From Acanthopleura granulata (lineage: Eukaryota > Mollusca > Polyplacophora > Chitonida > Chitonidae): a DNA stretch of 64,000 nt. Made by a program: the position numbers and the translations under genes. The stretch lies in assembly GCA_016165875.1 (NCBI GenBank), contig JABBOT010000001.1:42655879-42719878 (forward strand), in the 5' to 3' direction. Positions 60,062 to 64,000 of this stretch are shown piece after piece (within the stretch, counting starts at the first letter, position 1; every line of letters begins with the position of its first letter). The notes below the pieces were generated by a model. The model saw only the letters and a list, made by a program, of their open reading frames with translations, was not told the DNA's origin and did not search any database.

Positions 60062-60250
60062 GGGAGCCTCTCACCAAGTCAGTCAGTGTGAGATCAAGTC
60101 CAGCCCATGATAGCTCCCTCTCCGACGGTACGTGGGAACGTCTGCTAACAAAATGTGGATGGTCGTGGGTTTCCCCAGGGCTCTGTTTCCTCCCGACATA
60201 TAAGTGAAATATTTTTGAGTACTGCGTAAACCACCAATCATATAAAAAAG
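60062..60250 (+). mobile_element. SINE, deleted body
   Basis: GGAGCCTCTCACCAAGTCAG to CACCAATCATATAAAA. CTCTGTTTCCTCCCGACATA shows an internal deletion that removes the CCATAATGCTGG box. Confidence 0.8.
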
Positions 60251-61929
60251 GGACAGGAAAACAGTTGCTTGCTTTATTAAAAGATGACAAAAAAGGTAAT
60301 GTTGGAGGAAACCACAACACTAACTTCACCAGTCCGAAAAATCTCCGCAAGCTGTAATAGCAGACTGTCAGCATAAGCCATTGCCGCGTTCGCCATGCGT
60401 CAGATGTGACCTCATTGCTGAACAGCCGAAACCCGTTCATGTGTATGTTATTCTACTTTCTAGCAACATGTCTGTTATGTCACTTAACAGATTAGAGTAA
60501 GAATAAGTCATGGGTTTAAATAATAATTTATTTTAACACTATAGTCGAAGGAATAAAGCCCCGTCTTAAGACACCGATCCATATTACAATTAAATTTATA
60601 TGTCCCCTCAAATTGTGATCCTTAATCAGAAACTCTTACATACTCAACATTATGTTCTAGGAAGTTTTTGAAATAACACATGTATTTAATTATTAAATCA
60701 AGTAATCAGTTTGCGATGAGATCAAAATAGAGTAGAACTGTTCAACTTTTAAAAGATAACATCTGCATCTAACTACTACTGCAATGTAACTGATAGGGAA
60801 CTCTCCTTTTTTCAAAAAACTAAACAAAGCTGTTTCGCGTAATGCAAACGCAAAAATAAATCGCAACTACACCCACTTGCGACATGTATGATCACTAAAA
60901 CTGTCCTCCATTAAGTATGTCCAGTTATTAGCCTATAAAATGTTTAACATGCAAAGCATACAATTTCAACAATACAGCTGTAAAAGAAGAAATACCGGGG
61001 TTCAAGCCGGTATTTCCCGCCTATGTGGCGTCACATTCGGTTAATTAATTGGTCTTTATAGGGTGGTATATAAACAACTTAATTAGAAAGCGCACATTCT
61101 TCCTTGACATCCATACATTGCATGTACACCATGTATATAGCATGTACATAGCATTGGGCCCAATGTATTTAACCGGCCTTCGGGCAAATTTTGAAGACCT
61201 GCAAATCCTGTGTTCCTTAACACATGAAACTGTACGACGATTTTCAACCCAGATACCTGGTATATATGGCCATTTCCACCGCGATTTTCAGCTCCAAGTT
61301 TTCTGTCTCGTGACCAGCAAATATGCGTGAAATAGCGCCTTTTTTCGCTTTGGTCCCAACGTAAGGAATTGTTTAGTACATATCTAAGTGATCAGATTTA
61401 GTGTTTTGGTTAGTCTTCTCTACCTGGATCGCTCAAAGTATTCAAACCTACATTAAAGGTACATGGTCGCCCAAATATTAGGTATTTTTGCATTATTACA
61501 GAATGACACTAGTATTAGGTATTTTTCTCAAGAAATAAAGTTACAAGCTTTTCGTTAATCCCACCACCAACATTTCACCTTTAGTGAATGTTTAAATATA
61601 ACCAAAAAACTGAAAACTCGAAAGTCTGCCGCAATAATTAAATGAGTTGCTGACAATTCACAGGATATGGAGCATGCATCCAACGCTCGGTAAACTTCAT
61701 ATGTAAACAAACCTGGGTAATGACAAGGGTAAAAGAAGAACTTATCACCCTCTCGGAACAGGATCAGCCAAAAAGAGGCATAAAATAGAACAGGTTGACA
61801 AGCAAGTCCAGAGTTGTAATTGGTGGCCAGTTTTCGCAAAACTAATCATCAGAAGATATCTCCCCGATGACAGTTACGAAGACTGGGGAATAGATAAATT
61901 CATAATCTCAGACTAGTTCTGCAGTCTTG

Positions 61930-62045
61930 CATCTGCGTGTATCACAGTATCACTGTTTGTATCACCGTGTATCATCGTTGTGTATCACAATATCATTTGT
62001 TTGCATCACTGTGTATCATCTGTGTGTATCATAGTATCACCATCA
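61930..62045 (+). repeat. GTATCAC-rich degenerate repeat
   Basis: About ten spaced variants of GTGTATCACAGTATCA or GTGTATCATCGTTG. Confidence 0.75.
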
Positions 62046-62208
62046 TTCACCTCTCATTTAGATCTCATATCGTTGTCATTTTTATAATAGCTCATAATGC
62101 TGTACCAGAGGCAACTGTTCAAGATGTTTTATTGCATGGTTTTCATCTGTACATTGGTCTTAGTAAAACTTCATCCCTCAACCTTCATTTGTGTGGGAAG
62201 TTCATTTG

Positions 62209-62444
62209 TACTTTGTGGATTAGAACGCCAGCGCGGTATAATGACCCAGGTGCCTCTGACAGCGACCATATTGGTGAGATCAAGCGCATGTTGGCTTTCT
62301 CTTCAGCTGTGCGCGGGAAGGTCTGCCAGCAACTAGCCGTGGATGGCCGTGGGTTTCCCCAGGGCTTTGTTCGGTTTCCTCCCACCGTCCTATAAATGAG
62401 ATATTCTTGAGTACGACGTAAAACACGAATGAAATAAATAAATA
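62209..62444 (+). mobile_element. SINE, near full length
   Basis: GTGGATTAGAACGCCAGCGC (head) to AAACACGAATGAAATAAATA. The CCATAATGCTGG box is deleted. Confidence 0.85.
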
Positions 62445-63261
62445 TTTTGATGACAGTCGGGGCAGAAACACCACTTTCTCTACGATGATTATAGCAGTGG
62501 GAGTGAGTGGGATTGACTGGGTCACTTGTACGTTCTCGGTTGCAAATGAGCCGAAGCAGTTTAGCCTTTTGCTTCATTCCTCATTGTTTCTGAACAGTTT
62601 TGCTAGTGAAACAAAGAGATTGTGGTTCAAAAGGACTGTATTGTAACAGCAGAGAATGGTGTTTTCTTTTTCTACACAGCTTAGGACTGGCTTGTCTAGG
62701 TGTGAAATGTTTGAGCAGTCACCTCCATAGCAGACGAAACGTCTTGCACAATACTAGTACACAAACTTAGCGACAACTAAATCAGATGTTATAAAGACGT
62801 TTGATTTTGTTTGTTTGATTGATGTTCCATCCCTTGCCACAGAGTTTTTGGTTCCAAAAAGGAGGAAAACATGCTGACCAAAGTGAAAAGCACATAGTTC
62901 ATTCCTGACACATCAGTTTTCATAAAATTTTGTATAGAAAAATTCCTCTGTAACAGGTAGTTGTATGGGCATATTGACAGGGAAAAACACTCGTGCAAAA
63001 TTTTGGAAATGGGCCCCTAAATCATTTTATTATCTGATGAAATTAAATTTTATCCTTATTTGGAGGCATATGATTATGGAGCTGATCACTGCCTTTCCCA
63101 CACTGTGAGCGCATAGATTGGCCATGTGATGTAGTAAGGCATTGTCCGTCAATCGTTTGGCCCTCAGAGGCGTTCAAACCCAGCTTCAGGCTTTCCCAAT
63201 AACCGGCCACAGCGCTTGACACTGCTTTCCTGCACCCATAAAACTGGCGGGCATTTGTAAG

Positions 63262-63361
63262 GGAAAATTCCCCTGGGCTCTATCTGGGTTTTCTCCCACC
63301 ATCATATAAGTGAAATATTCTTGAGATGGCGTAAAACACCAATCAAATAAATAAATAAATA
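63262..63361 (+). mobile_element. SINE 3' third
   Basis: ATTCCCCTGGGCTCTATCTG to CAATCAAATAAATAAATAAA, also lacking the CCATAATGCTGG stretch. Confidence 0.85.
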
Positions 63362-63705
63362 CCGCACGAGTGAAACATTCCCGAGCATGTTGTCCCTCAG
63401 CCATAGAAAAGGAAGCATGTAGCTGCTAATGCTATCTATCACTCAAGGCTATGGATTCAACGAGCCCTTCTGAGGGTCATGGAGACACAGAAGGTCATGG
63501 TGCAGAACAGTCGGTTCTTGTTTCACTGGCCTGAGACAATGGTATGCTCGCTTCATACATGTGTATTTGTGCGAATGTGGCACAGCTCTTCTCAGTACAT
63601 CCGCAGTTGCATTCACAACTTTGGTAAAGGAAGTTTATGAGCACCATTGGGCGATATGAATCTGATGCTCACAAGCATGTTTTTTCCTCGGAGACCAGTT
63701 TTCTT

Positions 63706-63838
63706 CCATTTATTTATTTGGTGTTATATCCTATACTCAAGAATATCTCACTTATACAGCTGCATACAACATTTTGATGGGAGGAAACCTGGCAGGGCCC
63801 AAGGGAAACCCACGACCATCGGCAGATTGCTGGCGGAC
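63706..63838 (-). mobile_element. SINE 3' half, ending before element B
   Basis: TTTATTTATTTGGTGTTATA tail box to CAGATTGCTGGCGGACCC. Element B copy 2 starts about 45 bp beyond. Confidence 0.8.
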
Positions 63839-63881
63839 CCAGTCTTCTTCCAGTAAAGTTGGTTATTTCTGTAAATCTTCG

Positions 63882-64000
63882 ATCTTTTCAACCACTAACG
63901 CAAATTTTTCTGCGGAATTTCACATAATGATTATGAAAACACTGCTGAAAATGATTTGTTTGTGTGACTAATCCGAGCTTCATAAAAGTGCAAATTATTT
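63882..64000. mobile_element. Foldback/MITE element B, copy 2 (runs off window)
   Basis: CTTTTCAACCACTAA, then CATAATGATTATGAAAA and AAAATGATTTGTTTGTGTG, match element B copy 1 (42282-42497) in reverse orientation. Confidence 0.7.

Larger units (their letters stand above)
56973..64000. other. Gene-poor region with SINEs
   Basis: I find no splice-consistent exon. Open frames at 57.5, 59.2-59.6, 60.0-60.4 and 61.9-62.6 kb are AT-rich chance frames or run through SINEs. The local features are listed separately. Confidence 0.5.

Noticed and set aside
61937..62395. 152-codon plus-strand ORF
   Set aside because: The first part is the GTATCAC repeat and the rest is a SINE.
1..64000. Reassigned genetic code (TGA = Trp) as an explanation for the in-frame TGAs
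   Set aside because: Nanos, MED29 and the Rab32-like gene all end in TGA and use TGG for Trp.
1..64000. CRISPR arrays, operons, prokaryotic signals
   Set aside because: The tandem repeats lack the direct-repeat/unique-spacer layout, and the genes are spliced eukaryotic loci.

Overview
The window is animal nuclear DNA and intron-rich. It is most likely from a mollusc or another lophotrochozoan. Genes are split into short exons of 28-222 bp with GT/AG borders. About thirty copies of one tRNA-headed SINE, ending in a CAATCAAATAAATAAA-type tail, lie in both orientations; I associate this element with molluscs from memory, not from a search. Most open frames in the window are chance or SINE-derived. 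I recognised genes by stitching exons together, checking splice phase and comparing with families I know. No database search was possible.

Layout. 1.7-5.3 kb (-): the 5' half of a ZIP8/ZIP14-type zinc transporter (SLC39A), continuing off the left edge. 5.4-12 kb: no convincing gene, five SINEs and a palindrome-rich patch. 12.0-15.8 kb (-): complete four-exon Mediator subunit MED29. 15.85-25.9 kb (+): complete nine-exon Rab32/38-family GTPase, head-to-head with MED29 with 93 bp between the start codons. Its introns hold a 600 bp (CA/CTCTTAC) array, a 44 bp satellite and a foldback element nested in a SINE. 30.9-41.1 kb (+): a decayed MOCS3/UBA4 gene (E1-like MoeB domain plus rhodanese) in which at least nine exon pieces keep recognisable order, but with several disabling lesions and a tandemly triplicated rhodanese exon. 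44.9-47.5 kb (-): the 3' exons of a TM7SF3-like seven-pass membrane protein. 50.9-51.6 kb (-): an intronless nanos gene. 52.5-53.1 kb (-): an unrecognised secreted-type ORF. 53.1-54.0 kb (+): the 3' end of a Penelope-like retroelement. 54.8-57 kb (+): exon remnants resembling a tyrosine-recombinase-related family. 57-64 kb: SINEs and no gene that I can support.

The genes are not an operon. They are unrelated housekeeping or developmental loci: metal import, transcription (Mediator), lysosome-related-organelle trafficking (Rab32), sulfur transfer for Moco/tRNA thiolation (decayed MOCS3), a membrane protein and germline translational control (Nanos). The observations I rate most worth checking are the His in place of the catalytic Gln in Rab32, the MOCS3 decay (including TGA exactly at the conserved catalytic Cys and again at a conserved Trp), an intron tandem array that copies the acceptor edge of a TM7SF3 exon, and two foldback element families nested in SINEs. 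I did not find a clear new multi-gene system.
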